A DNA stretch of 64,000 nucleotides from Clavibacter michiganensis (GCA_002150995.1 MDHJ01000001.1:1116001-1180000); one strand, 5' to 3'; shown: positions 1 through 10,621, counted from the stretch's first letter. Program-made: numbers and translations. Notes: generated by a model not told the origin, from the letters alone.

Positions 1-1494
1 CCGACCGCCCGGCGCTGCTCGCGGCGCTCGCCGAGGCCGACGCGGTCCTCGTCCGCTCCGCCACCCGCATCGACGCGGAGGCCATCGCCGCCGCGCCGCG
101 CCTGCAGGTCGTCGCCCGCGCGGGGTGGGCCTCGACAACGTGGACATCAAGGCTGCCACCACCGCGGGCGTCATGGTCGTGAACGCGCCCACGTCGAACG
201 TCATCTCCGCCGCCGAGCTCGCCATCGGCCACATCCTCTCGCTCGCCCGCTTCATCCCGGACGCGAGCGCCTCGCTCAAGCAGGGCCTCTGGAAGCGCTC
301 CTCGTTCACGGGCGTGGAGCTGTACGAGAAGACCATCGGCATCGTCGGCCTCGGCCGCATCGGCACCCTGGTCGCGCAGCGGCTGGTCGGCTTCGGCGCC
401 ACGCTGGTGGCCTACGACCCCTACGTCACCCCGGCCCGCGCGCAGCAGCTCGGCGTGCAGCTCCTCCCGCTCGACGAGCTGATGCGCGTCTCCGACTTCA
501 TCACCATCCACATCCCCAAGACGCCCGACACGACGGGCCTCATCTCCACGGAGCAGTTCGCTCTCGCCAAGCCCACCCTGCGCATCGTCAACGCCAGCCG
601 CGGCGGCATCATCGACGAGGACGCGCTGTACACGGCGCTCAAGTCGAAGCGGATCGCGGGCGCCGGCCTCGACGTGTTCGTCAGCGAGCCGCCCACCGGG
701 TCGCCGCTGCTCGAGCTCGACAACATCATCGTCACGCCGCACCTCGGCGCCTCGACCGACGAGGCCCAGGAGAAGGCCGGCGTCTCGGTCGCCAAGAGCG
801 TGCGCCTCGCCCTCGGCGGCGAGCTCGTGCCCGACGCGGTGAACGTCGCCGGCGGGGTCATCGACCCCTACGTGCGTCCCGGCATCCCGCTCATGGAGAA
901 GCTCGGGCAGGTGTTCTCGGGCCTCGCGCACGAGGCGCTCACCAGCATCGACGTGGTCGTCCGCGGCGAGCTCGCCGGGTACGACGTCAGCGTGCTGAAG
1001 CTCGCGGCGCTCAAGGGCGTGTTCACGAACGTGGTGAGCGAGAACGTCTCCTACGTCAACGCGCCGCTCCTCGCCGAGCAGCGCGGGCTCGAGGTGCGGC
1101 TCATCACCGACGCCGTGTCGGAGGAGTACCGCAACGTCCTCAGCATCCGCGGCGCGCTCTCCGACGGCACCCAGGTGTCGGTCTCGGGCACGCTCACGGG
1201 CACCAAGCAGATCGAGAAGCTCGTCGAGATCGACGGCTACGACGTCGAGGTGCCGTTCAGCCGCCACCTCATCGTCATGAAGTACGAGGACCGCCCCGGC
1301 ATCGTCGCGGTCTACGGCAAGGAGTTCGGCGACGCCGAGGTCAACATCGCGGGCATGCAGATCGCGCGCCAGGAGGCCGGAGGGCGCGCGCTCAGCGTCC
1401 TGAGCGTCGACTCGCCCGTCCCGACGGCGTGCTCGAGAACGTGCGGACGGCCATCCAGGCCACGTCGCTGCGCGAGATCGACATCGCCGACTGA
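1..1494 (+). CDS. serA: D-3-phosphoglycerate dehydrogenase, 5'-truncated, two apparent frameshifts
   Basis: Catalyses the NAD-dependent oxidation of 3-phosphoglycerate, the first step of cytosolic serine synthesis. The 5' end lies outside the window; the visible part starts in the catalytic domain (frame beginning at base 3). The Rossmann motif GLGRIG, the IHIPKTPDT and NASRGG blocks and the PHLGAST segment mark the 2-hydroxyacid dehydrogenase fold. A long intervening domain and a C-terminal ACT domain (RPGIVAVYGKEFGDAEVNIA) follow, as in the long actinobacterial SerA type. The frame slips by one missing base near 123-125 (AGVGLDN region) and again near 1419-1423; after both corrections the protein ends normally with EIDIAD and a TGA at 1492-1494. 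Adding two bases makes the visible part an exact number of codons, supporting sequence error over decay. Confidence 0.93.
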   Translation, partial: PTARRCSRRSPRPTRSSSAPPPASTRRPSPPRRACRSSPARGGPRQRGHQGCHHRGRHGRERAHVERHLRRRARHRPHPLARPLHPGRERLAQAGPLEALLVHGRGAVREDHRHRRPRPHRHPGRAAAGRLRRHAGGLRPLRHPGPRAAARRAAPPARRADARLRLHHHPHPQDARHDGPHLHGAVRSRQAHPAHRQRQPRRHHRRGRAVHGAQVEADRGRRPRRVRQRAAHRVAAARARQHHRHAAPRRLDRRGPGEGRRLGRQERAPRPRRRARARRGERRRRGHRPLRASRHPAHGEARAGVLGPRARGAHQHRRGRPRRARRVRRQRAEARGAQGRVHERGERERLLRQRAAPRRAARARGAAHHRRRVGGVPQRPQHPRRALRRHPGVGLGHAHGHQADREARRDRRLRRRGAVQPPPHRHEVRGPPRHRRGLRQGVRRRRGQHRGHADRAPGGRRARAQRPERRLARPDGVLENVRTAIQATSLREIDIAD

Positions 1495-1569
1495 GGCGTC
1501 CGGCACCATCCGCGAGGGCGGTCGCCGCGGCGGCCGCCCTCACGCGTGCACAGGTTGCCCGGCCTGCGG

Positions 1570-2163
1570 TCAGCCGCGCGCGGAGCGGAGGCGCACCAGG
1601 TCGTCGACCACGTGGATGAGCGCGTCGAGCGCGTCGTCCGCGGGGGCGGATCCGCCGAGCCACGGCTGGAGGGCGCTGTTGTAGTAGAGGCCGTCGCCGA
1701 TGAGCAGGACGGCGCGGGCCACGGCCGGGTCCCCGACGGCCTCGAGGATCACGGCGGCCCACTCCTCCTGCAGGTGCGTGAGCGTGTCGCGCGCGCGCGG
1801 GTGGTTGCCCTGGGCGAGCCGCGAGGTGGCGACGTAGGCGCGGTCGAACGGCGTCGCGGTGGACAGCGACCCGCGGATCCAGCGGTCGACCGGCCCCCGC
1901 TCGGCCCGTCGGAGCCGCTCCACGTCCTCGCGGGCGAGGGCCGCCATGCGCTCGAGCAGCCCCTCGACGAGGGCGTCCTTGCCGCCGAAGTGGTAGAGGA
2001 GCCCGCCCTTGGAGACGCCCGCGGCGGAGGCGACGGCCTCGAGGGTCGTGCCCCGCTCGCCCTGCTGCACGAGCAGCTCCTCGAATGCGTCGAGGATGCG
2101 GTCGCGCGCGGAGCCGGCGGCGGTCCCGGCGGTCGAGGGATCGTCGGGGTCTGTGTCGGGCAT
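1570..2163 (-). CDS. TetR family transcriptional regulator
   Basis: A 197-residue repressor with an N-terminal TetR helix-turn-helix: the segment [19 protein letters not shown], around residues 40-60, is the characteristic recognition region. The remainder is the variable ligand-binding domain. It is divergent from the drug-efflux-type MFS gene starting at 2283, and the 120-base gap holds a perfect inverted repeat, so it most likely represses both itself and the exporter until a toxic substrate binds. The ATG at 2163 has no Shine-Dalgarno sequence but a TACGCT hexamer ends six bases upstream, suggesting a leaderless transcript. The inducing compound cannot be read from the sequence. Confidence 0.9.
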   Translation of the reverse strand: MPDTDPDDPSTAGTAAGSARDRILDAFEELLVQQGERGTTLEAVASAAGVSKGGLLYHFGGKDALVEGLLERMAALAREDVERLRRAERGPVDRWIRGSLSTATPFDRAYVATSRLAQGNHPRARDTLTHLQEEWAAVILEAVGDPAVARAVLLIGDGLYYNSALQPWLGGSAPADDALDALIHVVDDLVRLRSARG

Positions 2164-2189
2164 GGGTCCAGCGTAGCCGGGGGTTGCCG

Positions 2190-2213
2190 ACTGTACCGAC
2201 CGGACGGTACAGT
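2190..2213. promoter_or_regulatory. Probable TetR operator, perfect inverted repeat
   Basis: ACTGTACCG (2190-2198) and CGGTACAGT (2205-2213) are exact reverse complements around a 6-base centre. The repeat lies between the divergent TetR and MFS genes, a usual place for a local TetR repressor site. Binding is inferred. Confidence 0.8.
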
Positions 2214-2282
2214 GATTCCGGCCGTCCCCGGCCCCGTCCGCGCGCCCCGCGCCGTCGCCTCCCGACGTCAGGAAGCCCCGTC

Positions 2283-3829
2283 ATGTCCACCCCCCGCACC
2301 ACATCCGTCTCCACGACCGCCCCCGCCACCGGCGGCCGCGCCGGGACACGGCAGTGGGCCGCGCTCGTGGTCCTCATGCTCCCGGTGCTGCTCGTCTCCA
2401 TCGACAACACGGTCCTGAGCTTCGCCATGCCGTCCATCGCGCGCGACCTCGAGCCGTCCGGGCCGCGCAGCTGTGGATCATCGACGCCTACCCGCTCGTG
2501 CTCGCCGGGCTCCTGGTGGCGATGGGCAACATGGGCGACCGCTACGGCCGGCGCCGCCTGCTGATGATCGGCGCCGCGGGCTTCGGCCTGGTCTCGGCGC
2601 TCGCGGCGTTCGCCACCGACGCGTCCCAGCTCATCGCCGCGCGCGCGGCGCTCGGCTTCTTCGGCGCGATGCTCATGCCCTCCACGCTGTCGCTCCTCCG
2701 CTCGATCTTCACCGACCGGAAGCAGCGCCGCCTGGCCATCGCCATCTGGGCGTCGGGCTTCTCGGGCGGCTCCGCGCTCGGCCCCCTCGTGGGCGGCGTG
2801 CTGCTCGAGCACTTCTGGTGGGGATCGGTGTTCCTCGTCGCCGTGCCCGTCCTGCTGCCCCTGCTGATCCTCACGCCGATCCTCGTGCCCGAGTCGAAGG
2901 ACCCCGCGCCCGGCCCCATCGACGCGGTCGCGATCCTGCTGTCGCTCGCCACGGTCGCGCCCATCGTCTACTCCATCAAGACCTTCGCCACGGAGGGCGT
3001 CACGCCGCTGGCGATCGCCGCTCCCGTCGTGGGGGTGCTCGCGGGCATCCTCTTCGTGCGCCGCATGTCCCGTGCTCGCAACCCCATGCTCGACGTGGCC
3101 CTGTTCCGCGAGCCCGTCTTCACGGGGGCCGTGCTCGTCAACCTGCTGAGCGTCGTGTCGCTCGTCGGCTTCCTCTTCTTCGTGACCCAGCACCTGCAGC
3201 TCGTGGCCGGGCTCGACCCGCTGGCCGCCGGGTTCGCGCTGATCCCGGGATCGGTCGTGGTCATCGTCTCGGGGCTCGTGATCGTGCCGATCGTGGCGCG
3301 CGCACGCCCGTCCCGGGTGGTGGCGATCGCGCTGTCGCTCTCGGCGGTCGCGTACGTGATCCTCGCCGTCACCGGCAAGGGCGCGTCGGTGGGGCTCCTC
3401 GTCGTCGCGTTCTGCCTGCTCGGCGCGGGCATCGGGGCGTCGCAGACCATCTCCAACGACCTGATCATCGCGGCGGTCCCGCCCGCGAAGGCCGGCGCGG
3501 CCTCCGCGGTGTCGGAGACGGCGTACGAGGTCGGCGCGGTGCTCGGCACGGCCGTGCTGGGCAGCATCCTCACCGCGACCTACCGCACCGGGCTCGTCCT
3601 GCCGGCCGGCCTCTCGGACGGCGACGCCGTCGCGGCGCGCGAGACGCTCGGGGGAGCGGTGTCGGTCGCCGAGCGCGTGCCCGCGGACATGGGCGCGGCG
3701 CTCCTCGAGTCGGCGCACACCGCGTTCGACGGGGGAGTGGTCACGACCTCGATCATCGGCGCGGCGCTCATGGTCGGCGCGATCGTGCTGTCGCTCACGA
3801 GCCTGCGCCGGGCCAGCTCGCACGACTGA
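2283..3829 (+). CDS. MFS drug transporter, DHA2/QacA type, one apparent frameshift
   Basis: A proton-coupled exporter of the 14-helix DHA2 family (QacA/SmvA-like) in the cytoplasmic membrane. The first helix carries the family motif VSIDNTVLSFAMPSI, and the loop GDRYGRRRLL is the MFS motif A. The start is ATG 2283, preceded by GGAAG at 2271-2275. The frame breaks near 2458-2463 in a G/C-rich stretch (before QLWIIDAYPL); adding one base restores a 515-residue protein, normal for the family. Divergent from and probably repressed by the TetR at 1570-2163. The substrate is unknown; quaternary ammonium or multidrug export is typical of relatives. Confidence 0.9.
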
Positions 3830-3880
3830 TCCCGGCGTCCGCTCCGTCGCGCGATGACGCGGCCCGCGGCGACCGGACGC

Positions 3881-3920
3881 GCATCGGGCCCGTCACCTCG
3901 CGAGGTGACGGGCCCGATGC
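3881..3920. terminator. Bidirectional terminator, perfect 20-bp inverted repeat
   Basis: GCATCGGGCCCGTCACCTCG at 3881-3900 is followed immediately by its exact reverse complement (3901-3920). It sits between the convergent MFS and DUF6458 genes. No long T run is visible on either side, so function is inferred from position and stability. Confidence 0.8.
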
Positions 3921-3937
3921 GGACTCAGGCGGCGGGA

Positions 3938-4192
3938 TCAGACGATGTTGTCGTCCGACCGCTCGCTGCGCGTGATGCGCTGCCCGGTGGCCGGGTCGAT
4001 GCGCGTGCGCGTCTCGCTCACGGCCGTGCGGCGGCGGGCGAGGAGCGCGACGCCGATGATGATGACCAGCGCGCCGCCGCCCATCAGGATGTAGCCGACC
4101 AGCTGCAGGTCGACGCCGGGGACGGTGAGGTCGACGGCGAACGCGAGGATCGCGCCGACGACCACGAGGAAGATGCCGAGGCCGATGCTCAT
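3938..4192 (-). CDS. Small membrane protein, DUF6458-like
   Basis: 84 residues with two predicted transmembrane helices (about residues 3-23 and 32-52), a short loop between them, and a charged, Arg-rich tail containing [12 protein letters not shown]. Length and arrangement match the actinobacterial DUF6458 family, whose function is unknown. The ATG at 4192 has a clear AGGAG upstream on the minus strand. It faces the MFS gene across a bidirectional terminator and diverges from leuB, so it appears to be a single-gene unit. Confidence 0.8.
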   Translation of the reverse strand: MSIGLGIFLVVVGAILAFAVDLTVPGVDLQLVGYILMGGGALVIIIGVALLARRRTAVSETRTRIDPATGQRITRSERSDDNIV

Positions 4193-4306
4193 GGGAGTGC
4201 TCCTTGTGTCAGGCCCGTCGGGTCGTCGGACCGCTCAACCGTAGCGCGCGGGTGCCCGCGGCGGACGGGTAACCTGGCCCGACACCCACGAGCTCCGGGA
4301 GGATCC

Positions 4307-5374
4307 ATGCCCCGCACCATCTCGCTCGCCGTCGTCCCCGGGGACGGCATCGGCCCGGAGGTCGTCCACGAGGCCCTGCGCGTGCTCCGCGAGGCGGTGC
4401 CCGCGGACGTCGCGCTCGACACCGTGCAGTACCCCTTCGGCGCGGGGCACTACCTCGAGACCGGCAAGATCCTCACGGACGCCGACCTGGCCGCGCTCGC
4501 CCAGCACGACGCGATCCTGCTCGGCGCGGTGGGCGGCGACCCCCGCGATGCCCGGCTCGCGGGCGGCATCATCGAGCGGGGCCTGCTGCTGCGCCTCCGC
4601 TTCGCGTTCGACCACTACGTCAACCTCCGGCCCACGACCCTGCTGCCCGGCGTGGTCTCACCGCTGGCCGCGCCCGGCGAGGTCGACTTCGTCGTCGTGC
4701 GGGAGGGCACCGAGGGGCCGTACGCCGGCAACGGCGGCGTGCTCCGCCGCGGGACCGAGCACGAGATCGCGACCGAGGTGTCCGTCAACACGGCCCACGG
4801 CGTCGAGCGCACCGTCCGCTTCGCGTTCGAGCTCGCCGAGAAGCGGGCCCGCAAGCGCGTCACCCTGGTGCACAAGACCAACGTGCTCACCTTCGCCGGG
4901 TCGCTCTGGCAGCGCACCGTCGACCGCGTGGCCGCCGAGCACCCGGGCGTCGAGGTCGACTACCTGCACGTCGACGCCACGATGATCTTCCTCGTCACCG
5001 ACCCGTCGCGCTTCGACGTGATCGTCTCCGACAACCTCTTCGGCGACATCATCACCGACCTCGCGGCCGCCGTCAGCGGCGGCATCGGGCTCGCCGCCTC
5101 CGGCAACGTCAACCCCACGGGCGCGTTCCCGAGCATGTTCGAGCCGGTGCACGGGTCCGCGCCCGACATCGCGGGCCAGCACAAGGCCGACCCGACCGCG
5201 GCGATCCTCTCGGTCGCGCTCCTGCTCGACCACCTCGGCCTGCCCGAGGCCGCCGCCCGCGTGACGGAGGCCGTCTCCGCCGATCTGGCCGCACGCGCCG
5301 CGGGCGAGGCGGCACCCCGATCCACCGCGGAGGTCGGCGACGCCGTCATCCGCTCGCTCTCGACGAACCGCTGA
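4307..5374 (+). CDS. leuB: 3-isopropylmalate dehydrogenase
   Basis: Oxidatively decarboxylates 3-isopropylmalate to 2-oxoisocaproate, the third step of leucine synthesis. The 355-residue product shows the N-terminal [11 protein letters not shown] motif, [13 protein letters not shown] for substrate and metal, and the nucleotide-binding [14 protein letters not shown] and [12 protein letters not shown] segments. The start ATG 4307 has GGAGG at 4298-4302; a longer open frame upstream of it is not protein-like. ilvE follows after 8 bases, so the two branched-chain amino acid genes are probably co-transcribed. Length is normal for the family. Confidence 0.97.
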   Translation: MPRTISLAVVPGDGIGPEVVHEALRVLREAVPADVALDTVQYPFGAGHYLETGKILTDADLAALAQHDAILLGAVGGDPRDARLAGGIIERGLLLRLRFAFDHYVNLRPTTLLPGVVSPLAAPGEVDFVVVREGTEGPYAGNGGVLRRGTEHEIATEVSVNTAHGVERTVRFAFELAEKRARKRVTLVHKTNVLTFAGSLWQRTVDRVAAEHPGVEVDYLHVDATMIFLVTDPSRFDVIVSDNLFGDIITDLAAAVSGGIGLAASGNVNPTGAFPSMFEPVHGSAPDIAGQHKADPTAAILSVALLLDHLGLPEAAARVTEAVSADLAARAAGEAAPRSTAEVGDAVIRSLSTNR

Positions 5375-5382
5375 AGGACCCC

Positions 5383-6516
5383 ATGAGCACCACCACCGGC
5401 ACCGCCGCCCACGACGACGCGGCCACCGCGTTCCCCCTCTCCTTCGACCGGACCCCGTCGGAGAGCGCCCGCGCCGACGCCGAGCGGGAGGCGATCCTCG
5501 CCGACCCCGGCTTCGGCAAGCACTTCACGGACCACATGGTCCACATCGACTGGACCGTCGACGCCGGCTGGCACGACGCCCGCGTGGTCCCGTACGGACC
5601 GCTCCAGCTCGATCCCGCCGCGAGCGTCCTCCACTACGCCCAGGAGATCTTCGAGGGCATGAAGGCGTACGCGCACGCCGACGGCTCCGTCTGGACGTTC
5701 CGTCCCGACCGCAACGCGGCGCGCCTGCAGCGCTCGGCCCGGCGCATGGCGCTGCCGGAGCTCTCGACCGAGGACTTCATCGAGTCGGTGCGGCAGCTGG
5801 TGCGCACCGACATCGACTGGGTGCCGCGCGCCGCCGAGCAGAGCCTGTACCTGCGCCCGTTCATGATCGCCAACGAGAGCTTCCTCGGCGTCCGCTCGGC
5901 GCAGCGCGTCGGCTACTACGTGATCGCGAGCCCCGCGGGCGCCTACTTCACGGGCGGCGTCGCGCCCGTCTCCATCTGGCTCTCCACGCAGTACTCCCGC
6001 GCGGGCAAGGGCGGCACGGGGGCGGCGAAGACCGGCGGCAACTACGCCGCGTCCCTCCTCCCGCAGGCCGAGGCCGCGTCGCACGGGTGCGCGCAGGTGC
6101 TCTTCCTCGACTCCGAGGAGGGCCGGTACCTCGAGGAGCTCGGCGGCATGAACATCGTGCTCGTCTACCGCGACGGCCGCATCGTCACGCCGGACTCGGA
6201 GAGCATCCTCGAGGGCATCACGCGCGACTCCATCCTGCAGCTCGCCCGCGACCGCGGCCTCACGGTCGAGAAGCGCCGCGTGGAGCTCTCCGAGTGGGTC
6301 GAGGGCGTCGAGTCGGGCGAGATCACCGAGGTGTTCGCGTGCGGCACGGCGGCGGTCATCACGCCCATCGGGCGCCTGATGGGCGAGGGCCTCTCGGTCG
6401 GCGACCCGGACGCGCCCGCGGGCGAGCTCACGATGTCGCTCCGCCAGGAGCTGACCGACATCCAGTACGGCCGCGTGCCGGACCGCCACGGGTGGCTCAC
6501 GCGCCTCGACGCGTAG
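5383..6516 (+). CDS. ilvE: Branched-chain amino acid aminotransferase
   Basis: Class IV PLP aminotransferase that interconverts leucine, isoleucine and valine with their 2-oxo acids using glutamate. The 377-residue protein contains the typical YAQEIFEGMKAY block, and the PLP-binding lysine lies at about residue 216 in AAKTGGNYAAS. EELGGMNIV and FACGTAAVITPIG are the conserved C-terminal cofactor loops. It starts 8 bases after the leuB stop with AAGGA just upstream, indicating an operon. Nothing unusual is seen. Confidence 0.96.
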   Translation: MSTTTGTAAHDDAATAFPLSFDRTPSESARADAEREAILADPGFGKHFTDHMVHIDWTVDAGWHDARVVPYGPLQLDPAASVLHYAQEIFEGMKAYAHADGSVWTFRPDRNAARLQRSARRMALPELSTEDFIESVRQLVRTDIDWVPRAAEQSLYLRPFMIANESFLGVRSAQRVGYYVIASPAGAYFTGGVAPVSIWLSTQYSRAGKGGTGAAKTGGNYAASLLPQAEAASHGCAQVLFLDSEEGRYLEELGGMNIVLVYRDGRIVTPDSESILEGITRDSILQLARDRGLTVEKRRVELSEWVEGVESGEITEVFACGTAAVITPIGRLMGEGLSVGDPDAPAGELTMSLRQELTDIQYGRVPDRHGWLTRLDA

Positions 6517-6565
6517 CGGCCGGATCCGGGCGGGGCGCGGGCGTCGGGCGGCTAGGGTCGAGATC

Positions 6566-7339
6566 GTGAAGATCGCGCGATTCAGCACCGGCACCGACCC
6601 CCGCTTCGGCATCCTCGACGAGGAGGAGGACCACCTCGTCGTCCTCACCGGGGATCCCATGTTCAGCGGCTACCAGACCACCGGGGAGCGCGTGCCGCTG
6701 GCCGACGCGCGCCTCCTCGCCCCCGTCATCCCGCGCTCCAAGGTCGTCGCGGTCGGCCGCAACTACCGGGCGCACGCCGCCGAGCACGGCAGCGAGGCGC
6801 CCACCACGCCGCTCATCTTCCTGAAGCCGAACACCGCCGTGGTCGGGCCCGACGACGTGATCCGCCTTCCCGCCGACAGCGAGCGGGTCGAGCACGAGGG
6901 CGAGCTCGCGGTGGTCATCGGGCGCATCACGCGGGACGTGTCCGTGGAGGACGCGCACCGCTCGATCTTCGGCTTCACCATCGGCAATGACGTGACCGCG
7001 CGCGACATCCAGCACTCCGAGAGCCAGTGGGCGCGCGCCAAGGGCTACGACACGTTCTGCCCGCTCGGCCCGGTCATCGAGACGGAGGGCTCGTTCGCGG
7101 ACGCGCTCATCGAGACGCGCGTCGACGGCGAGCTCCGCCAGTCGGGCCGCACGAGCGAGATGGTGCACACCGTCCCCGAGCTCATCGCCTTCGCGTCGCG
7201 CGTCTGGACCCTGCTGCCCGGCGACGTGATCCTCACCGGCACGCCCGCGGGGGTCGGCCCGTTCACCGACGGCCAGGTCGTCGAGGTCTCCATCGAGGGC
7301 ATCGGCACGCTCTCCAACCCCGCGCGCGCCCGCGCCTGA
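6566..7339 (+). CDS. Fumarylacetoacetate hydrolase family protein
   Basis: 257 residues matching the FAH fold: VVAVGRNYRAHAAEHG, the metal-binding EHEGELAVVIG, TIGNDVTARDIQ and the closing ILTGTPAGVGPF. Members are Mg/Mn-dependent hydrolases, isomerases or decarboxylases of 2-oxo acids such as oxaloacetate or fumarylpyruvate; the exact substrate cannot be assigned. The GTG start has no Shine-Dalgarno sequence, but TAGGGT at 6553-6558 ends 7 bases before it, suggesting its own leaderless promoter. It lies in the conserved ilvE-FAH-gltX order, and the next gene starts 2 bases after its stop. Confidence 0.9.
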   Translation: MKIARFSTGTDPRFGILDEEEDHLVVLTGDPMFSGYQTTGERVPLADARLLAPVIPRSKVVAVGRNYRAHAAEHGSEAPTTPLIFLKPNTAVVGPDDVIRLPADSERVEHEGELAVVIGRITRDVSVEDAHRSIFGFTIGNDVTARDIQHSESQWARAKGYDTFCPLGPVIETEGSFADALIETRVDGELRQSGRTSEMVHTVPELIAFASRVWTLLPGDVILTGTPAGVGPFTDGQVVEVSIEGIGTLSNPARARA

Positions 7340-7341
7340 CC

Positions 7342-8129
7342 ATGACCCGCCCCGGCCGTCCCGCGCGCATCGCGCTGGCGGCCGTCGCGGTGGCGGTCCT
7401 CTCGGGGTGCGTCTACGACGTGTCCGACTACGGGCTGGAGACGCCGGATCCGGCGGCGGAGGGGTCGCCGTCGGCCACGCCGACCGTGGCGGCGCCCCCG
7501 GACGTCGACCTGCCCGCCGGCTGCACGCCCGACGACCTCGCGATCGACTGGGCGCAGCCGGAAGCCGGGCCGGTCGCCGAGCTGCTCGCCGTGCGGGTGA
7601 TGGCGGTGCGGCTCCCGAGCACGGGGAGCAGCCGGGCCTCGGGTCGACCATCCAGCGCGTGACCCGGGACGACACCCTCCTCGTGCCGCCGCTCGCGCTC
7701 TCGGTCGACGGCACGGGCGTCGGCTCCGCGGAGACCGTCGCGCCCCTCAGCCCGGCGGGGGCCTGGTCGTCGCTGCTGCGCGACGACCTGCGCGAGCGCG
7801 ACCTCGTCGGCCGGCGGTTCGGCGGCGACCTGCAGATCTCCTCGTTCGACCCGAAGCTGGACCGCGCGGCGCGGTACGTCCTCGGGTACCTCGGCTCCAC
7901 CCTCTCCGCGCGCTTCACCGTCACGGGCTGCGACGGGGCGTTCCGGTCGAGCGGGTCGCTCACCGGCACCGATCCGACGCGCTCCGCGGGCACCGTGCTC
8001 CTCGAGTGCGGGATCCCGCCCGGCGACCAGTACGACCGCTGGGACCTGCTCGAGCCGTACTGCGCGGAAGGGTCGCCGCCGGTCGACCGGGCGCCCGGCA
8101 CCGACGGGGAGCCCCAGCCCGAGCCCTAG
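7342..8129 (+). CDS. Putative lipoprotein, one apparent frameshift
   Basis: An unrecognised secreted lipoprotein of about 262 residues after correction. The N-terminus has a basic start, a hydrophobic stretch and the lipobox LSGC with the lipidated cysteine at residue 23, followed by a Pro/Ala/Thr-rich linker. The frame breaks near 7590-7600 (one missing base); the downstream frame continues with a plausible globular segment ([25 protein letters not shown]) and three cysteines. ATG 7342 starts 2 bases after the FAH stop, so translation is probably coupled. No catalytic motif is visible; it could be a substrate-binding or envelope protein. Confidence 0.75.
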
Positions 8130-8142
8130 GATCGGAGGCAGG

Positions 8143-9663
8143 ATGACTGAGACAACCGCGCACCCCGTGACCACCGCTTCCGGGACCGACGTCCGCGTCC
8201 GGTTCTGCCCGTCCCCGACCGGGACCCCGCACGTCGGGCTCATCCGCACGGCGCTCTTCAACTGGGCGTACGCGCGCCACACCGGCGGCAAGCTCGTCTT
8301 CCGCGTGGAGGACACCGACGCGGCGCGCGACAGCGAGGAGAGCTACGGGCAGCTCATCGAGGCGCTCCGCTGGCTCGAGATCGACTGGGACGAGGGCGAG
8401 GGCGTCGGCGGTCCGCACGCGCCGTACCGCCAGTCGCAGCGCACCGACCTCTACCTCGACGTGATCGCGCGCCTCACGGAGTCCGGCCACCTCTACGAGA
8501 GCTACGCGACCGCCGAGGAGATCGAGGCGCGCAACCGCGCCGCCGGCCGCGACCCGAAGATGGGCTACGACAACTTCGAGCGCGACCTCACGGAGGCCGA
8601 GCGGCAGGCGTTCCGGGACGAGGGCCGCTCGCCCGCCCTCCGCCTCCGCGTGCCGGACACCGACCTCTCGTTCGACGACCTCGTGCGCGGCACCGTGACG
8701 TTCCCGGCCGGCTCGTTCCCCGACTTCGTGCTCGTGCGCCCGAACGGCGCGCCGCTCTACACGCTGGTGAACCCCGTCGACGACGCGCTCATGGGGATCA
8801 CGCACGTGCTCCGCGGCGAGGACCTCCTCTCCTCCACGCCCCGCCAGATCGCGCTGTACCACGCGCTCATCGACATCGGCGTGGCCGACGCGATCCCGCG
8901 CTTCGGGCACCTGCCCTACGTGATGGGGGAGGGCAACAAGAAGCTCTCCAAGCGCGACGCCGACGCGAACCTCTTCCACCACCGGGACCGCGGGTTCATC
9001 CCCGAGGGCCTCATCAACTACCTCGCGCTCCTCGGCTGGTCGCTCACCCACGACCGCGACGTGTTCTCCCGCATGGAGATGGTGACCGCGTTCGACGTGG
9101 CCGACGTGACGCCCGCACCCGCGCGCTTCGACCTGAAGAAGGCGGAGTCGCTGAACGGCGACCACATCCGCCTGCTCGCGCTCGACGACTTCGCCGGACG
9201 CCTGGTGCCGTACCTCCAGGCCGCGGGCGTCGTCGGCGCCGAGCTCACGCACGACGAGCGCCGGATGCTCGACGCGGCGGCGCCCCTCGTGCAGGAGCGC
9301 ATGCAGCTGCTCGGCGAGGCGCCCGACCTCCTCTCGTTCCTGTTCACCACGGCCGACCAGCTGCCCTACGACGACGCGGCCGTGCAGGCGCTCAAGGACG
9401 ACGCTCCCGAGGTGCTCGCGGCCTCCCGCGGCGCGCTGGAGGGCGTCCCGCACACCGAGTGGGACATCGACCTCGTGCAGCAGGTGCTGCAGAACACGCT
9501 CATCACCGGCATGGGGATGAAGCCGCGCCTCGCCTACGGGCCGCTCCGCGTCGCCGTCTCGGGCCGCCGCATCTCGCCGCCGCTGTTCGAGTCGATGGTG
9601 CTGCTCGGCAAGGACGAGACCATCGCGCGCCTCGACCGGCTCGCCGGGATGCTCGGTGCCTGA
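8143..9663 (+). CDS. gltX: Glutamyl-tRNA synthetase
   Basis: Charges tRNA-Glu with glutamate, and possibly tRNA-Gln if the organism uses the transamidation route, as most actinobacteria do. The 506-residue class I synthetase has the HIGH-like motif in SPTGTPHVG (His about residue 30) and the KMSKS-like KLSKR at about residue 267. [16 protein letters not shown] and LRGEDLL are conserved catalytic-core segments, and the C-terminal helical domain binds the anticodon. ATG 8143 has GGAGG at 8134-8138 and a TAGGAT hexamer at 8127-8132. Confidence 0.97.
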   Translation: MTETTAHPVTTASGTDVRVRFCPSPTGTPHVGLIRTALFNWAYARHTGGKLVFRVEDTDAARDSEESYGQLIEALRWLEIDWDEGEGVGGPHAPYRQSQRTDLYLDVIARLTESGHLYESYATAEEIEARNRAAGRDPKMGYDNFERDLTEAERQAFRDEGRSPALRLRVPDTDLSFDDLVRGTVTFPAGSFPDFVLVRPNGAPLYTLVNPVDDALMGITHVLRGEDLLSSTPRQIALYHALIDIGVADAIPRFGHLPYVMGEGNKKLSKRDADANLFHHRDRGFIPEGLINYLALLGWSLTHDRDVFSRMEMVTAFDVADVTPAPARFDLKKAESLNGDHIRLLALDDFAGRLVPYLQAAGVVGAELTHDERRMLDAAAPLVQERMQLLGEAPDLLSFLFTTADQLPYDDAAVQALKDDAPEVLAASRGALEGVPHTEWDIDLVQQVLQNTLITGMGMKPRLAYGPLRVAVSGRRISPPLFESMVLLGKDETIARLDRLAGMLGA

Positions 9664-10621
9664 CGCCGCCGCGTCCGGTGCCTCGGCAACCGGCTCGACC
9701 GCGACGGGCGACTCCTACGACGTCGTCGTCATCGGCGCGGGCCCGGCGGGCCTGTCCGCCGCGCTGAACCTCGTGCGCGCCCGTCGGCGCACCCTCGTGC
9801 TCGACAGCAGCCGCCCGCGGAACGCCGCCACGCTCATGTCGCACGGCTTCCTCACCCGCGACGGGATCTCGCCGCTGGAGCTCCGCAAGCTCGGCCAGGT
9901 CGAGGTGGAGGCGTACGACGAGGGCGAGTTCCAGCTCGCCGTCGTGCAGTCCGCGGAGCCCGCCGAGGGCGGCTTCACGATCCGCGCGAAGGGCGTCCGC
10001 CGCGCCCCCGACCGCGTGGTGCACGCGACGCGGATCCTGATCGCCACGGGCCTCGTGGAGACGCTGCCCGACCTGCCGAGCATCCGGGCCTACTACGGCA
10101 CCGCCGTGCACAGCTGCATGGAGTGCGACGGCTACGAGAAGCGCGACGAGCCGCTCGCCCTCATCGGCGAGACCGACGACCTCGTGGACCGCGCGCTGCT
10201 GCTCTCGCAGTGGTCGCGCGACATCATCGTCTTCACGAACGGCGTCGCGCACGTCGACGAGGCGGGGGAGCGCCTGCTCGGCTCGCTCGGGATCCGCGTC
10301 GACCGCCGGCCCGTGGCCGACATCGAGGGCGAGCGCGCCGCCGTCACGGGCATCCGGATGCAGGACGGCTCGGTCGTGGCGCGCACCGGCGGCTTCGTGC
10401 GCCCGCGCTACTCGACGGCGCTCGACTTCCTCTCGGGGCTCGACCTCGACACCGATGACGACGGTCACATCGCCGTCGACGCGGAGGGCCGCACGTCGCA
10501 CCCGGGCGTCTACGCGGCGGGCGACAGCTCGCAGCCGGGGCCGCAGCAGCTCATCATCGCGGCGGGCTTCGGCGCGCGCGCCGCCAGCGCGATCAACCGC
10601 GACCTGCTGCCGCGGGCCTGA
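9656..10621 (+). CDS. Thioredoxin-reductase-like FAD/NAD(P) oxidoreductase
   Basis: 321-residue two-dinucleotide-binding flavoprotein. [16 protein letters not shown] is the FAD-binding motif, SCMECDGYE holds a CxxC redox pair at the position used by thioredoxin reductases, and [21 protein letters not shown] is the C-terminal FAD motif. The segment [10 protein letters not shown] is typical of the subgroup related to ferredoxin/bacillithiol-type disulfide reductases, not classical TrxB. It overlaps the end of gltX by 8 bases. Its physiological disulfide partner cannot be told from sequence. Confidence 0.88.
   Translation: MPDAAASGASATGSTATGDSYDVVVIGAGPAGLSAALNLVRARRRTLVLDSSRPRNAATLMSHGFLTRDGISPLELRKLGQVEVEAYDEGEFQLAVVQSAEPAEGGFTIRAKGVRRAPDRVVHATRILIATGLVETLPDLPSIRAYYGTAVHSCMECDGYEKRDEPLALIGETDDLVDRALLLSQWSRDIIVFTNGVAHVDEAGERLLGSLGIRVDRRPVADIEGERAAVTGIRMQDGSVVARTGGFVRPRYSTALDFLSGLDLDTDDDGHIAVDAEGRTSHPGVYAAGDSSQPGPQQLIIAAGFGARAASAINRDLLPRA

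Noticed and set aside
7590-8129. Separate second gene after the lipoprotein N-terminus
   Set aside because: The downstream frame lacks a start and joins exactly with one added base, so one broken gene is simpler.
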